This document shows, in pieces, positions 1 to 12,900 of a stretch of DNA of 64,000 nucleotides. Numbering within the stretch: the first letter of the stretch is position 1; the number at the start of each line of letters is the position of its first letter. Where the stretch lies: assembly GCA_024364735.1 (NCBI GenBank), contig JAGFNQ010005267.1, forward strand, positions 238,307-302,306, read 5' to 3'. The DNA comes from Boesenbergia rotunda (Eukaryota > Streptophyta > Magnoliopsida > Zingiberales > Zingiberaceae). The notes under the pieces are model-generated. The model had not been told where the DNA came from. It did no database searches and saw nothing but the letters and a program-made list of their open reading frames with translations. The position numbers and the translations under genes are program-made.

Positions 1-46
1 GTGTACACGGCAGGACGTTTTGCAACAATCCTTCGACAAAGCCTGA

Positions 47-2604
47 TTACTTCGATATGAACCTTTCATATTCATCACCCTGTTGGCGGCCATAATCGCA
101 GAACCACACCGTCGAAAGCATGTGGGGCAGATGCACCATCATTTCTCCACTAGAGATTTCCTTCGACATGCTTGCTGTATTGCTGCCATCGTTGCTGTGG
201 AATTCCCATTCAGTTGAAATGTTACCATCGTATACATCATTACTCTGATTAGCAGAGCTTCCTTCTTCGTTCTGGAGCAGGCAGCAAAGTGAATCCACCT
301 TCGACGTGATTAATTTCTCGTCAGAGGCTGGGGTTTGGCAATCGCTGAAAAGTGTTTGAACCAAGTCGTCCATGTCTGCCTGGGTGATGAACTGTTCTCC
401 AGTCTGATCTACAAAGTTGCTGAGGGATGCAGTTGGCTCGCTAACACAATTAGGCAATGCAGCAGCATCTTGAAGTTTATTATCATTCGGTATACCAAAT
501 GGATGGTGTTTAGAGTTGTCTAGATCTTCAAACACAGAGCATTTTGGTTCGAAATACGGGCTTTCGAGAGCGAAGTCTTGTTCTTGACTGAGCAGCCGGA
601 GACGTGGATCGAATTGTATGATCTTCTCCAAATGCTTGCCTAACAAAGCTTGTGGGCATTGCAGAAAATGCTGCCTGAACAAGTAATGAACATAGGGTAA
701 ACTCAGGTAACACAGAATCATAAATGTAAGAACAGTGATGGTATAATTGCAAATGGAGGAAAAAATGGAGATAAATTTGAAAGAAGCAAACCAAATTATA
801 TAGAAAAATTGGAATGAATTAGGTAGAAGATTCAAACAAATCTTCCTCCTTTATTATTGAACATGCACGATGATAAAAGTCAGATACTTGATGTTTAATG
901 ATTACTGCAGCTACATCAAATGTTATCTTGTCTCTAGATGATCCACACATATTTTGAGATAATGAGAGGACCCTAATGTTCTATGGTGTGTGTTATGGGA
1001 TGAAGTACCACCAAAGGAATGATCAGACAAAGTGCATAGTTTATATCCACAAGCTTTATTTTCATGAAGAAGAGCAACAAAGGCAAGAGCAGACTATGAC
1101 TGCCAAGGAAGAGCTTAGCGAGGACAATCTGAGATGAATTCAAAAGAAATCATATCAAATCAAATAGGTGAAGTAGAGTGAAAAAGAAGAATAATTATTA
1201 ACAAATCAACCACACATGATGAGTCTGTTGTTTTACCTGTGAAGGCTTGCTTGCCCTTCAGTGAAATCTGTTGTTGCCTGCCATATTGTGTGCTTCCTAG
1301 GCTGTGGATTTATTTCTCTGAAGAAAAGGGGCTGCCTAGACAGCTGCATCAAAAATTTCAAACTGTATCAACATTGACAAAATCCCAGAACAGCACAAAG
1401 GAAATTGAATATACCACTACATCCAAAGTCGCTGGTCCATCTTCAGGGCATAGAGCTCTGATCGATGCAATATCTGACCACTGGATTTCAATCTTGCTTT
1501 TGAGACTATCCCTAAGGATCTCCCATACAAGTTTCCGCTTCGCGAAATAGCACTTAGCTACTAGATCTCCTTCATACTTTGATACATACTGAAAAACAAA
1601 GAAAGCAGCCTATCAATCATTCTTCATTCTACCAGTGTGTTGCAGATTATGAATGTAAATCTGACTCTCACGATGGTAATTAAATCATTCATGCCTGTTT
1701 GCCTACCTCCCAAGTTCCAATCTTCAACAAGGAAGCAGGGAAATTAGAGGCTTTCATCTTTTCAATGTTAGCCACAGCACATCCACATGCAGTAGGCTTG
1801 GTTTCTTTCTTCTCCACCTCTTCTTTTGTGATGGCATTATTATTGTCGAAAGAATTAACAGTTGCATCATGTTGTTGGGACAATAGCACCTGAAGAAGTT
1901 CCAGAAATGATGGACTCTTCGGGAGCCGAAGACCCAACGGACCAGACTGATTACGTAGATTATGCTGCATGAACACCTCTGTTGGAGGCATATTCGTGCA
2001 AATATCCAACTGTTATCAAACAGTTTTAGTGAGCATCAATTTTATGTAGTAAGATAAAGGAAACAAGGAGATCTCCTAACACAGCAGTCCAGATGAATTG
2101 ATAGTTGTCTGAAAATTAAAGAAATGAAATCAAAAACATGCGCGAAATAAAATCTCCAAAGTAGTACTGATGAAAGATACAAAATCATGAATTCGTGTAT
2201 CGCCACCAGCAATTATATTATCTGATGAATAATTTCGATCAAAAACCATCTACAAACTGTATAATCTTATTCCAAGACGGAAACTTTTTTCCCGAAATCC
2301 ACATTCAAAATTAACAAACAAATTAAACCTTTTAGAATTGCATTTGCACGTTTTGCAACGAAGATTTAATCATTTGTACAGAGCAAAAAGATTGAACCTC
2401 CACATGAGGGAGAGAAGGATGATCGGGCTTCATTTTCTTGTTATAAGGACCGTGCTCATCTTCCAATTGGTCTTCCACCTCGAGTTTCACCGGCATAGGA
2501 AGTTGCGATTCCCTCTCGAGTTTCACCGGCATAGGCAGTTGCGATTCCCTCACAGGCAACTGGGCGATCGGGCGTCGCCCACTGAAACTCGCGTCATGAA
2601 CCAT
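47..2604 (-). CDS. TRF2/HOY1-type PH-like domain protein, five exons
   Basis: Five exons can be spliced with GT-AG borders and consistent phase: 2604-2380, 2009-1707, 1588-1415, 1343-1237 and 674-47. They encode about 478 residues. The conserved core runs from GPLGLRLPKSPSFLELL through KIGTWE, YEGDLVAKCYFAKRKLVWEI, KIEIQWSDI, CPEDGPATLDVV, PLFFRE, PRKHTLW-like and HFLQCPQ, ending near SPYFE. I recognise this as the plant family whose core is called a TRF2/HOY1 PH-like domain; that name is from memory. The C-terminal 150 residues are acidic and Ser/Asn-rich. The start is placed at MVHDASF because the frame upstream opens only with GTG and lies at the expected transcription start. The biochemical role is not established here; a nuclear regulatory role is inference. 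Confidence 0.82.
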
Positions 2605-2687
2605 CCAACAGAAGAAGACAAGAAAAAGAATGACCAAAATCGCCAGAACCCTAACGCTCTCTCTCACCCAGCTCTACCATTCTCCCC

Positions 2688-2698
2688 GTATATATAGA
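2688..2698 (-). promoter_or_regulatory. TATA box of the PH-like domain gene
   Basis: On the minus strand this reads TCTATATATAC. It lies about 85 to 95 bases before the chosen ATG at 2604. A start about 30 bases downstream would leave a 5' leader of roughly 60 bases that includes a GAGAGAGAG stretch. Confidence 0.6.
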
Positions 2699-2699
2699 C

Positions 2700-4055
2700 C
2701 ATGAATCTTCGTTCTGAGTTGCAGAATTAATCAATCTGTTATTTTGCATGAATAAAAACAATATTTTTAATAAAAAATATATATTTTATTATAAGTATTT
2801 ATTTTTTAAATAGAATTTTATATTTTTATATAATTTGTATTTCTAAAAATTTTTAATATATTTTTGTATATTTATATAAATTTTATTATTTCTTATATTT
2901 ATCAATTTTATATATTTTTCAAACATTCATATTATAAAAAAATTAATTTTATATATTTTTCAAACATTCATATCCATAGATAGCAATTTAAAATACTTTA
3001 ACAAATTCAAAAGTACTCGAATCTGATGATTAAAATAAAATAATTAATTTTAAAAATTTTATAATTAGTGGTTGACCCGAGTAATTAAAGTCCGATTAAA
3101 TCAAATTAATCGATTGAATCAATCAAATTGATTAATTTAATTTTTTTTAAAATATTAATAAATTCGGCTCGATCTTGATTTTAAAAACTCAAATTTAATT
3201 AAACCTAAATTATTAATCAATAGCATACTATTGATATAATACTTGACTGGGAAAGATATAACAATTGACTGTTAGATTTAAAAATCAAACAAAATATTTC
3301 TTAATCTACTATCCGGAAAATAGTAATTAGTGGTCGAAATTTCGATCCTTAATTAATCGCTAAATATATTTAGTAACCAATTAGCGATTGAAAATTTCAG
3401 TCACAAATTTTTGGTCACCAACGTCATTTAGCGATAAAATTTAATTTCTGTCACCAATATTAATAATGGAATTAAAAGTCTGTCACTTATTTTAATTAAA
3501 AATTTAAGAACACATCCCCTAATTAAGAGATTTCAATCCTGTTTATATTCAAAATACTCAATGACACACGAAACATTCAATAACAACATTAAACTCAAGA
3601 TTCAATAGTAAACTCAACGATACACACAATACATTCACCTTAAAATCCATTATATTCGACATTTAGAAATGTATTCAAATTCATTACAAACTACACTATT
3701 AACAAAGCAACATTCATGTTTTAAAAAAACAATATTTAAAACATTACACATGTTCAAAAATAATATAATTCAATCTATTACGTACCAATCCAAATTTCAA
3801 AAACTAATACATCCATTATGATCACATCATCCTATCATGTAGCAAGTATAATGTGATAAATTATTAAAAAAATACATGATTCAAACTATACTGTATTATC
3901 TATTTCAAAACAATTTTATTCATATATGAATCTAAAGTTAAAACTACTTATCAAAAAATGTAAAAACAAGTTTAACATGTTTTAAAAGAATATATATCTT
4001 AATGATAGAATATAGTTCTGTCGAGGTTGTAAAATTACAAACATAATTTCACATT
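2700..4055. other. AT-rich intergenic DNA with CACTA-like subterminal words
   Basis: No gene is visible. The stretch is strongly AT-rich. At about 3320-3490 it repeats words of the type TAGCGAT, GTCACCAAT and GGTCGAAATTTC in both orientations. Such words are typical of subterminal repeats of plant CACTA or other DNA transposons. Similar words recur at 14060-14520. No terminal inverted repeat could be fixed. Confidence 0.4.
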
Positions 4056-4068
4056 AAATACACATAGG

Positions 4069-5969
4069 AAAGATTATAAATTTATAAGAAAAAAATATCT
4101 CCATTGGTATAAAGCCTTTAGGTAGAACCCAAGAGCAAAACCATGAGGGTTTAGGCCCAAAGTGGATAATATTATACCATTGTGAAAATATCTAAATTCC
4201 TTTTGGTCCTAACTATGCACAAGAGCTATGGTCTAATCGAGCCACGTGATTAGAATATTAACCTTGAACAAAGAAAGTAGGAGCTCCCAAGTTGGGATCA
4301 AGAGGACCAGATACCATGTAGGAATCCTAATAGGTCGGTTAGACTGAAGGGCAAGAAGACTTGGTGGGTTGAGGATCGAACCTCAAACGGATAGGATTTT
4401 CGCTTGAGGGGGTTTGTTGTCCTTCGTTTGAGAGGAGATTATTAGGATTGCAAGATTATAAACACACTCCCATATTGTAAACACATGGGACAGGTCATGG
4501 ATTTATAAGGAAAAAATATCTCTATCGATATGAGACATTTTAGGTAGAGCCCAAGAGCAAAACCATGAGAGCTTAGGCCCAAGTGGATAATATCATATCA
4601 TTGTAGAGATATTTAAATTTTTTTTTTGTCATAACAAGTGGTATTAGAGCGAGACCTCTCTTCTTTGGACTAATCACCGAAAGAGCAAAAAAGCTAAAGG
4701 AAGAAGAAGAAGTTGAAGAGAAACCCTAATTTCCAAAAGCCATTATCAAGGAGATTCAACTTCAAAAATAGAGTTTGGCTATAACACTCGGGCACCTCTA
4801 CCGTTCAGAATGACAAGCTTTCATCTTTTGAAGTCAAGGATCGAAAATTTCTACATGATGAAGAGAGAGCAATGATTTGCTGTAATAGAGGATTTTGAAG
4901 CTCCAACCAATGACAATGGGAAGCTTCTCAAGAAAAACAAATGGAATGACAAAGGAAAGTTTCTCAAGAAAAGCAAATGTAATGAGAAGCAAATCAAGAA
5001 ATGTGATGTCAACGACTAAGTAAATAAATTGTTAGTCAATCTATTCTCGAGCACCATCTTGGACAAAATTGGAGATTATCAAGATGCTAAGGAGCTATGG
5101 AGTAAATTGGCAAAGTTTATAAAGATCCCTCCACTTTGTCAAATGAAGACAAATCCAAAGAGGGAGATTCATCAAATGGAAATGATTAGGTGGTTGAGAA
5201 ATGCTTAAAATCCGAAAATGAAGTTGAAGCAACATCTATCTCAAGGATTGAGGGAGAGCAAAATTTACCATTAATGTTGAAACAAGTAAAATCATCATCA
5301 TCTAATGTCAATGTAAAAGAGTCATGTCAAGTGTCACTTTTACAAGCAAAGGTATAAAAAATTCAATTTGTGAAAATAAATATCATATTATTTACTTTGA
5401 GTGTAGGCAAAAAGGACATTACAAGAGTAAATGACCAAAGTTAAGCAAGAAGAAAGTGCAAGTGACACCCAAGGCAAAAAAAAAAAAGCATTACCTGTGA
5501 TATACAAAGGAAAGGAGCACATTGTGTATTTCTTTTACAATCAAAAGGGCACTACCAAAATCAATGCCCAAAAGGGAAGCTTCAAGAAATGTCTAAGAAG
5601 AAAGCTCAAGTCAAGGTGGAGCTTCCAAGAACAAGACTAAGGAACTATTAGGTAATAGTACTTATTTAAATCATGATAAAATGTATGTTAGAGATAAATT
5701 TTATTATTTTAGTGCTATTTATCATGAAATAGAAAGCATGATAATTTTAGGAAAAACTATAAAGCCTTTCATGCTAGGACTACCACACTTAAGGTTAGGG
5801 AATAATTTAGAACATTTGATAGAAGGTCTTCAAAAATTAAGGCTAAAAAGAGAAATATCCAAAGCTTTCATGAAAAATCTAAGTTTGAGGATGTGATGAT
5901 GAAAAATCAAGTATTGAGATCAAAACTAGATAAATTAGAGGGGATCCTAGGAAAATTGATAAATAGTGT
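4069..5969 (+). mobile_element. Decayed Ty1/copia retrotransposon remnant (LTR part, PBS, gag)
   Basis: Two similar segments of about 140 bases (4069-4210 and 4489-4625) share AAACCATGAG and TTAGGCCCAA and look like LTR pieces. GTGGTATTAGAGCGAGACC at about 4633 resembles the initiator-Met-tRNA primer-binding site TGGTATCAGAGC. Downstream, broken frames show gag-like text, including a segment around 5050-5130 reading like a copia gag (DAKELW, KLAKF). Two CCHC zinc knuckles follow near 5400 and 5530, of the type C-x2-C-x4-H-x4-C; the first has its last Cys replaced by a stop and the second has lost frame. No protease, integrase or reverse transcriptase follows. The remnant is cut by the Ty3 element starting at 5970. 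Confidence 0.6.
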
Positions 5970-6684
5970 TGATAGGGTTGAATAGTCTGTGCCTGACACG
6001 AGGGATGAAGAAGCCATGGGGCGCGACATGACAGATCGAAGCGACCTTCCTTCCCGGGCCCTGGGGCCTCCCTCAGGAGACGCGCTCGGGAAGGTCAGTC
6101 CGAAAACCCTCCCGGGAGCACCTCGGGAGGTTAGGCCCGAGAGCACCTCGGGAGTTATAGCGCCTGAAAACCCCGAGCTCATCTCAGGAGGTGTAGTTCC
6201 CACAATGACCGACTTCAGGTACTGACCCCCTCTCTCTCGGTACGGATAAACATCCCCGTTAGAAGAGGTCTTCACGACCCTTAAATGTTGAAACGGGTAG
6301 AAGCGTGATAACAACCCAAACCGTTTCAAAGGATAACCAGGAACAACCGAAAGAGGGGGGAGGGTGTGGCGTAAGTACCGGAGACGTGGCACCAATCGAA
6401 GAGACACGTCTAGTCTGTCGCCATCGGTATAAAAGGTAGTTTGACCCCTCCGGTAAAGGGGTTACACTCTCTCAACCCTACATACATTCTTTACTTCTCG
6501 CTACCTTTACCTTTTGGACGATACACTGACTTAAGCGTCGGAGTGGACTCCGCCGAACCCCTACCGGCGTATCCCCTAACGCTCGTGTTAACCTTGAAGG
6601 GCCCTAAGTTTCTCCCCGCCGCAGCAACTTCCATAGGAGAAGAACTCCAGTGACTGACCATTGTCGTCAACTCATTCCGGAACA
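5970..6684 (+). repeat. Left LTR of the Ty3 element
   Basis: A 715-base direct repeat matched at 13309-13999, with TG and CA ends. A TATA box lies at 6428-6435 (TATAAAAG), so transcription would start near 6460. The right copy lacks a block of about 20 bases present here around 6185-6205 and has many substitutions, so the insertion is not recent. Confidence 0.85.
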
Positions 6685-6733
6685 AATTTGACGTCGTCTA
6701 TGGGAAACTAGCAAAGCACCTGAAGGAGCACCG

Positions 6734-8416
6734 ATGGCAGGATTGGAGGAACAACCCATCGTCCATATATGGGAGGACTTCGACCTTCAAGAGGTCCTGC
6801 CAGAGGACCTCACCTACCCACGAGAAGATGGAGGACCCAAGGAGGAACGAAGAGAGGTCGAGAGTGAGGAAGTACAGATCCATTCTCAGCTGGGAGGGGG
6901 AGGCACATGCATCACCCTCGACCTTACCCCGAAAGTAAGAGGTCACCTCATCGAGTGTCTGCGAAAGCATAAGGATGTCTTCTCCTGGGCCGTTGAAGAG
7001 ATTAAGGGAGTTCCACCAGCGTTGGCTATGCACCACCTGCATGTTACGCCGAGAGCCCGTCCCGTGAAGCAAAGGCCGAGGCACTTCGCCCCTGAGCAGG
7101 ATAAGGCCATTTGAGATGAAGTTCAGAAGTTGTTAAAAGCTGGACATATCAGAGAAGTTTAGTTTCCAGCCTAGCTGGCCAATATAGTTCTCGTCCCCAA
7201 GCCCGGGGGCAAATGGCGAGTCTGCATCGACTTTCGAGACTTAAACAAAGTCTGCCCAAAAGACTGCTACCCCCTGCCATGAATAGACCGACTGGTGAAC
7301 TCTACAGCCGGGTGTGAGTTCATCTCAATGTTAGATGCTTACCAGGGCTACCACCAAGTCCCACTTGCTCCCGAGGACCAGGAGAAAGTCAGTTTTGTGA
7401 CGACCGACGACACGTACTCTCGGAAGATCCTTTTGGCGGAATACTTTTGGCCTACCTTGCAGGCTGATGCGCTTAATTTTGTGGCCTGGTGCCAAGCTTG
7501 TCAGAGACATCAACTTGTAACTCACCGTCTGACCGAGCCCTTGCGAGTTTCTACAGTATCCTGCCCTTTCGACCAATGGGGAATGGACATTGTGGGTCTC
7601 TTTCCCGTTGGGCCCCGGCAAAGGAAATTTCTGCTGGTTCTCGTTGACAACTTCTCCAAATGGGTAGAAGTTGAACCTCTGGCGAACATCACGGAAGGGG
7701 TTGTGATGAAAGTCCTATGGAGAAACATTGTCTGCCGGTACGACATCCCTCACAAGCTGGTATCCGACAACGGGCAACAATTCTCTGGGCGTAAGCTGAA
7801 GGAGTGGTGCGAAGGATTAGGCATTCAACAGGTATTCACCTCAGTTGCATACCCACAGAGCAATGGACAAGCCGAAGTCGTCAATCGAGAAATCCTGCGA
7901 GGGCTCAAGATAAAGTTAGACCACGTCGGGGGTAGCTGGGTCGAAGAACTCCCCAGCATCCTGTGGTCCTACCAGACTACCCCGAAAGAAGGGACAGGCG
8001 AGAGCCCTTTCTAGCTGGTTTATGACGCAGAGGCCGTCATCCCAGTGGAGGTAGGGGAAGAGTCCCCATGACGGCAATATTATCGCAAGGAAGACAACGA
8101 CCAAGAGCGGCTAATTGATCTAGACCTTATCTCGGAGGTACGGGATAAAGCCGAGGCAAGGTTGGAGGCATATCGGAGAAGGATGCAGCAAGCCTACAAT
8201 CGCCGAGTGATTGTCCGCAACTTCGAGGTGGGTGATCGAATCTGGAAGAGAATAAAACCGGTAGGGGACCCTGGGAAGTTGGACCCACAGTGGGACGACC
8301 CCTATGTCGTCATCAAGAAACTCACAGGAGGTAGCTATTACCTGGAAGATAATAAAGGCAGAAGATTGGAAAGGCCCTAGCATGCCAATCATCTCCGCCC
8401 CTACTATACTCAGTGA
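6734..8416 (+). pseudogene. Ty3/gypsy pol remnant: partial RT joined to integrase
   Basis: A single reading frame runs from 6734 to the stop at 8414-8416. It is interrupted by in-frame stops at 7112, 7160, 7172, 7280, 8012, 8069 and 8378 but shows no frameshift. Text in order: the pre-RT segment (LDLTPKVRGHLIECLRK, DVFSWA), the RT N-terminus (KPGGKWRVCIDFRDLNKVCP) and the palm start (SMLDAYQGYHQVPL). Then comes an abrupt join near 7400 to the integrase zinc domain (YFWPTL, CQACQRH), the core (WGMDIVG, VSDNGQQF, NGQAEVVNREI) and the C-terminal segment (GDRIWKR, GKLDPQWDDPYVV, HLRPYY). The catalytic YxDD part of RT and all of RNase H are deleted in frame. Gag and protease are absent. This copy is inactive. 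Confidence 0.88.
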
Positions 8417-8529
8417 GGTACCATGCGGTGTATTTGCTTGATGTATTTTTTACTTCTTCACTGCCTTGCAGTATAATCAATAAAAAGTGTGAGTGACATG
8501 TCATTCGAAAAAATGCTGAGTCCCCTTCC

Positions 8530-10085
8530 GTGATTAAACCCTATAGCCTCTCAGTGTGTAGGCTTGGCCCCAGAGCTGTACACGCCCGGCCAAGAGCTGA
8601 TTAAACCCTACAACCTCTCGGTGTGTAGGCTTGGCCTCGGAGTTGTATACGCCCGCCCAAGAGCTGATTAAACCCTACAGTCTCTCAGGGTGTAGGCTTG
8701 GCCCCATAGCTGTACACGCCCCGCCAGGAGCTGATTAAACCCTACAACCTCTCGGTGTGTAGTCTTGGCCTCGGAGTTGTACACGCCTGGCCAAGAACTG
8801 ATTAAACCCTACAGTCTCTCGGTGTGTAGGCTTGGCCCGGAGTTGTACACGCCCGGCCAGGAGCTGATTAAACCCTACAGCCTCTCGGTGTGTAGGCTTG
8901 GCCCCGGAGCTGTACACGCTCCGTCAGGAGCTGATTAAACTCTACAGTCTCTCAGTGTGTATGCTTGGCCCCGGAGCTGTACACACCCGACCAAGAGCTG
9001 ATTAAACCCTATAGTCTCTTGGTGTCTATGCTTGACCTCGAAGCTGTACACGCCCAACCAAGAGCTGATTAAACCCTACAATCTCTCGGTGTGTAGGCTT
9101 GGCCTAGGAGCTGTACATGCCCGACCAAGAGTTGATTAAACCCTTCAACCTCTCGATATGTAGGTTTGGCCTCGAAGCTGTACACGCCCGACCAAGAGCT
9201 GATTAAACCCTACAGCCTCTCGGTGTGTAGGATTGGCCCCGGAGCTGTACACGCCCAGCCAGGAGCTGATTAAATCCTACAGCCTCTCGGTGTGTAGGCT
9301 TGGCCCCGGAGCTGTACACGCCTGGGCAGGAGCTGATTAAACCCTACAGCCTCTCGGTGTGTAGGCTTGGCCTCGGAGCTGTACACACCCGACCAGGAGC
9401 TGATTAAACCCTACAACCTCTCGGTGTGTAGGCTTGACCTCGAAGTGTACACTCCAGACTAGGAGCTGATTAAACCCTACAGCTTCTCGGTGTGTAGGCT
9501 TGGCCCCGGAGCTGTACACGCTCAGCCAAGAGCTGATTAAACCATACAGCCTCTCGGTGTGTAGGCTTGGCCCCGGAGCTGTAAACGCCCGGCCAAGAGC
9601 TGAATAAACCCTACAGCATCTCGGTGTGTAGGCTTGGCCTCGGAGCTGTACACACCCCGCCAAGAGCTGATTAAACCCTACAACCTCTCGGTGTGTAGGT
9701 TGACCTCAGAGCAGTACACGCCTCGCCAAGAGTTGATTAAACCCTACAGCCTCTCGGTGCGTAGGTTTGGCCTCGGAGCTGTACATGCTCGACCAAGAGC
9801 TGATTAAACCACAGCCTCTCGGTGCGTAGGCTTGGCCTCGGAGCTGCACACGCCCGGCCAAGAGCTGATTAAACCCTACAGCCTCTCGGTAGGTAGGCTT
9901 GGCCTCGGAGCTGTACACGCCCGGCCAAAAGCTGATTAAACCCTACAGCCTCTCGGTGTGTAGGTTTGGCCTCGGAGTTGTACACGCCCGCCCAAGAGCT
10001 GATTAAACCCTACAACCTCTGGGTGTGTAGACTTGGCCTCGGAGCTGTACACGCCCGGCCAAGAGCTGACTAAACCCTACAACTT
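8530..10085. repeat. 67-bp tandem repeat array, about 23 copies
   Basis: The unit contains GAGCTGATTAAACCCTAC, CTCTCGGTGTGTAGGCTTGG and GGAGCTGTACACGCC. Successive starts at 8594, 8661 and 8728 fix the period at 67 bases. Copies differ by scattered substitutions and some small indels. The array sits between the end of pol and the antisense ORF of the Ty3 element. Long open frames inside it are products of the periodicity and are not genes. Confidence 0.95.
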
Positions 10086-10395
10086 CTTGGGGGTGGGTTT
10101 CTTTCAAAGCTGACATCCTAAGGGGAACACGAAAGCACTCCAAACATAAGAAGTTCAGCAACGTTGACATTCAATGATAAAACAATCGCACACTTGTCCT
10201 ACAAAAGAGCGCTTAAAAAGAGGAAGATATAGTGCACCAGGGACGGTCGGGTAGTCTATGTTAGAGCGTATCCTGCAAATCACGCTCCTTGGGGGGCAAA
10301 TCATCCCAAACACGCTGGACGGTTATCGTGCGCAAGTTCGAGCCGGGTTTCAACAACTGGTCCTTTTCCAACTGGTGAATAGCGTCATAGAAGCC

Positions 10396-12786
10396 CTATT
10401 TTAGGCGCTTAAATGCTTGCTCGGCTACCATCTCGGCATACTTCTCCGACTCTAAGAACTTAGCCTTGGACTCCTCCTCGACCCAGGATAGTTGAATTGC
10501 GTGATCACCCTGCTGCTGCTGTATCTTGGCCTCGGCCTCCTCGTTGGCAGCTTTCAGTGTCGCCACCTCTTGGGAGAGGTAAGCTTGAGCCTCTTGTGCC
10601 TCTCGGAGTTTCTGGGTAGCAGCAACAGTTTGTGCTTTGGCCTGGGCCACTTGGTCCTGAAGATCAGCTGCATACGAGCTCGACAGCTCCAGGTCATGTT
10701 CTCGCAAAGCCATTAAACGCTCTCGTTCTACCTCCCGGTCCTCCAAGACTTTCTTTGCGGATTCCAGGAGGTCAACTTGACCGGTCAACTCTCCCATTCG
10801 GTCCTGGAGTTGATCCCGCTCCTGCGTTAGCTTCTGCATCTCCCTGTCAAGCACATGGTTCTTCTCGGATCCAAGGCATTCCCAGAGTCTGTACCCATGC
10901 AGGGTATCCTCGGCAGTTATTAAGGCGGCCAAATAATGCTCAATTTTCTCACGAAGAGCCCGGCTGACCTCCAACTGCATGAGTCCAGCCTCCCGAGCCC
11001 GGTCGGTTTCCGCCTCGGCATCCGCCACGTTCCGGAGGAGGTCTTCAGTAACCCCTTTGGAGCACAACAAGCGGTTGGTGGCTGCACAGTTAGAGGTCAC
11101 CTACAGGGCAGATACAGACAATTAGTAGAAGGACTTTGAAGTAAAATGAAAAGCACGCCACAAATGTTTACCGTCAGTATGGATTGGTGTAGCATGCATG
11201 CCCAGGTAGTAGGCTGACCCAGCTACCCGCCATGGTAAGATGGGAGAAGGAAGAATTCCCTCGGTAGGGGGCCCTGACTGACTGGGAACGTCTCTGGGGT
11301 CAGGGACATCTTCTTCTGTACTTGAAGCGCTCGGCAGTGCCTCAGAAGTAACCCCTTTATTTTGATGGATTGAGAACTGCCGGCCGCCTTCTTCTTCGCC
11401 TTGGGAGCCTTTTGGTGAGAGCAATGTGGATGCGTGGATACCTCTTTGCCTCGGGGAACAGCCGGAGGGTCGACCGGGAAAGCTGGGGCATCGGCGACAG
11501 AAATGAGCATCTCAACGACAGGAGAAGAAGACTCTTCTCGAACGCCCGGGGATCGTGAAGTCATATCCTCGGGGGTAGCCGAGCATAAAGACGTTGGAGA
11601 TAAGCCTTTCTTCAACCACTTCAGGGGTTGATCCCTTTGGGATCGACGCTCTCGATGCTTCTTTTCAAACGCATGGATCTCTGAGGGTACGACTGACGGA
11701 GGAGGTACCACTTTCCCCTTTGGAGCCTTGGTAATAGGAGCAGTTGACCCCCCTTCCAGGACCGGGGACAACTCCGAGGCTCCGATGTCCGTGGGGGCCC
11801 AGGGCACTGCTAGACCTGCAGACGACTCCGCCACCACCTAGTCACCCTCGATGGGGATTCCTGCGGGAGTCGAGGATACTGAGCCTGGGACCAACGCCTA
11901 TTCGGTAGCCTGGTTCCACTTCAGGAGCTTATTCATCATGAGGGAAAACATAATGTTACCTGTAAAGTATAAAACAAGAGGGCATCAGTCAGCATTAACC
12001 AGGTACTGTACCAGGTACGAAATAACTTACGAAGACTGGAGTTGAGGGGCGTAATTTTCGGACTAATCTCATCCCGATAAAGGAGCTCCTCGCACTGCAC
12101 TAGTTGAAGTCCATGGAATTCCATCCCCGCCAGGATATCCTTGGCTCTTTGATATCCCGCGTCCTGTTGGAAGTCGCTAAGGTCCGGGATAGGAGGCAAG
12201 TTTTCCGTCTAGTGAATGTGGCTGAAGGGACGCTCGCGAAGACGGATATAAAAAAATCTCTCCTTCCATCCCTTGTGAGAGGAAGGGAGGCCCCCCAAAA
12301 ATCTATGGCCAGGACGGCGGTAAAGCTAAACGCCCCTCGAGACCCAACCAGGATGAAAAAGAAGTGGAAGAATCGAGGAGTCAGAGGAATGCCAAAAAGC
12401 TTGAAGAGGACGAGGGCCCTGCCCATTTGGGCGAAGGCGTTCGGAGCTGGTTGTTGGAGCAGAATACTAAAGTACTGGGCAACATTCATGAAATAAGGAG
12501 GAATAGGGAAGCGAAGCCCTAGTTCTATTTGTCCCAAAAAGAAGGTGTAAAAACCCTCACAGGTAGTTACCGGTGATTGACCTGAGGTAGGGACCCTTAC
12601 CTCCCAATCTACCGGGATCCCATATTTCTGACATGCAGCTTGAAGGGATTCCGACCTAATTTTGGAAAAGATGGTCTCATACCATTCGGAACGAAATCCT
12701 AATTCTTTCAAGGAGCACTCGTCGTTGCCTGAGTATTTCTTCTTCTTCTCCATTGGACCTATGGAAAGGGAATGGGGGAAAAACAT
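10396..12786 (-). pseudogene. Antisense additional ORF of the Ty3 element (gypsy-type transposon domain plus coiled coil), decayed
   Basis: Exon-like blocks 12786-12031, 11959-11172 and 11100-10396 have usable GT-AG borders. The N-terminal block (PVDWEVRVPTSGQSPV, ARVPLP-type text EGFYTFFLGQIELGLRFPIP, LFGIPLTPRFFHFFF) matches the plant domain called putative gypsy-type transposon (Transposase_28). A frame change falls near 12240: the N-terminal text continues in another frame as IPDLSDFQQDAGYQRAKDIL. An in-frame stop follows shortly after the start of block 2. The middle is Pro/Ser-rich. The C-terminal block is a long coiled coil of about 230 residues. The function of this product is unknown in general. 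It is antisense to the retroelement transcript and has its own TATA box. Confidence 0.75.
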
Positions 12787-12900
12787 GATGAAGGGAGACT
12801 TACTCTCGTCAAAAGGACACGGCGGCGAGACGGATAGCTAAGCAAGGAGAATTCCTGACGACAGATAGGGTGAGGAGGCCGCAGAGGGTCGTTGCACCCG

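Noticed and set aside
2605..2667. N-terminal hydrophobic segment (LAILVILFLVFF) as a signal anchor of the PH-like gene
   Set aside because: It opens only with GTG and falls at the predicted transcription start below the TATA box. It is 5' UTR.
8735..9918. Several open frames of 60 to 110 codons with repeating HREAVGFNQLLA-type text
   Set aside because: They follow the 67-bp repeat unit. The period is not a multiple of three, and the frames have no family features.
8530..10085. CRISPR-like repeat array
   Set aside because: There are no unique spacers. The units are contiguous 67-bp tandem copies in a plant retroelement.
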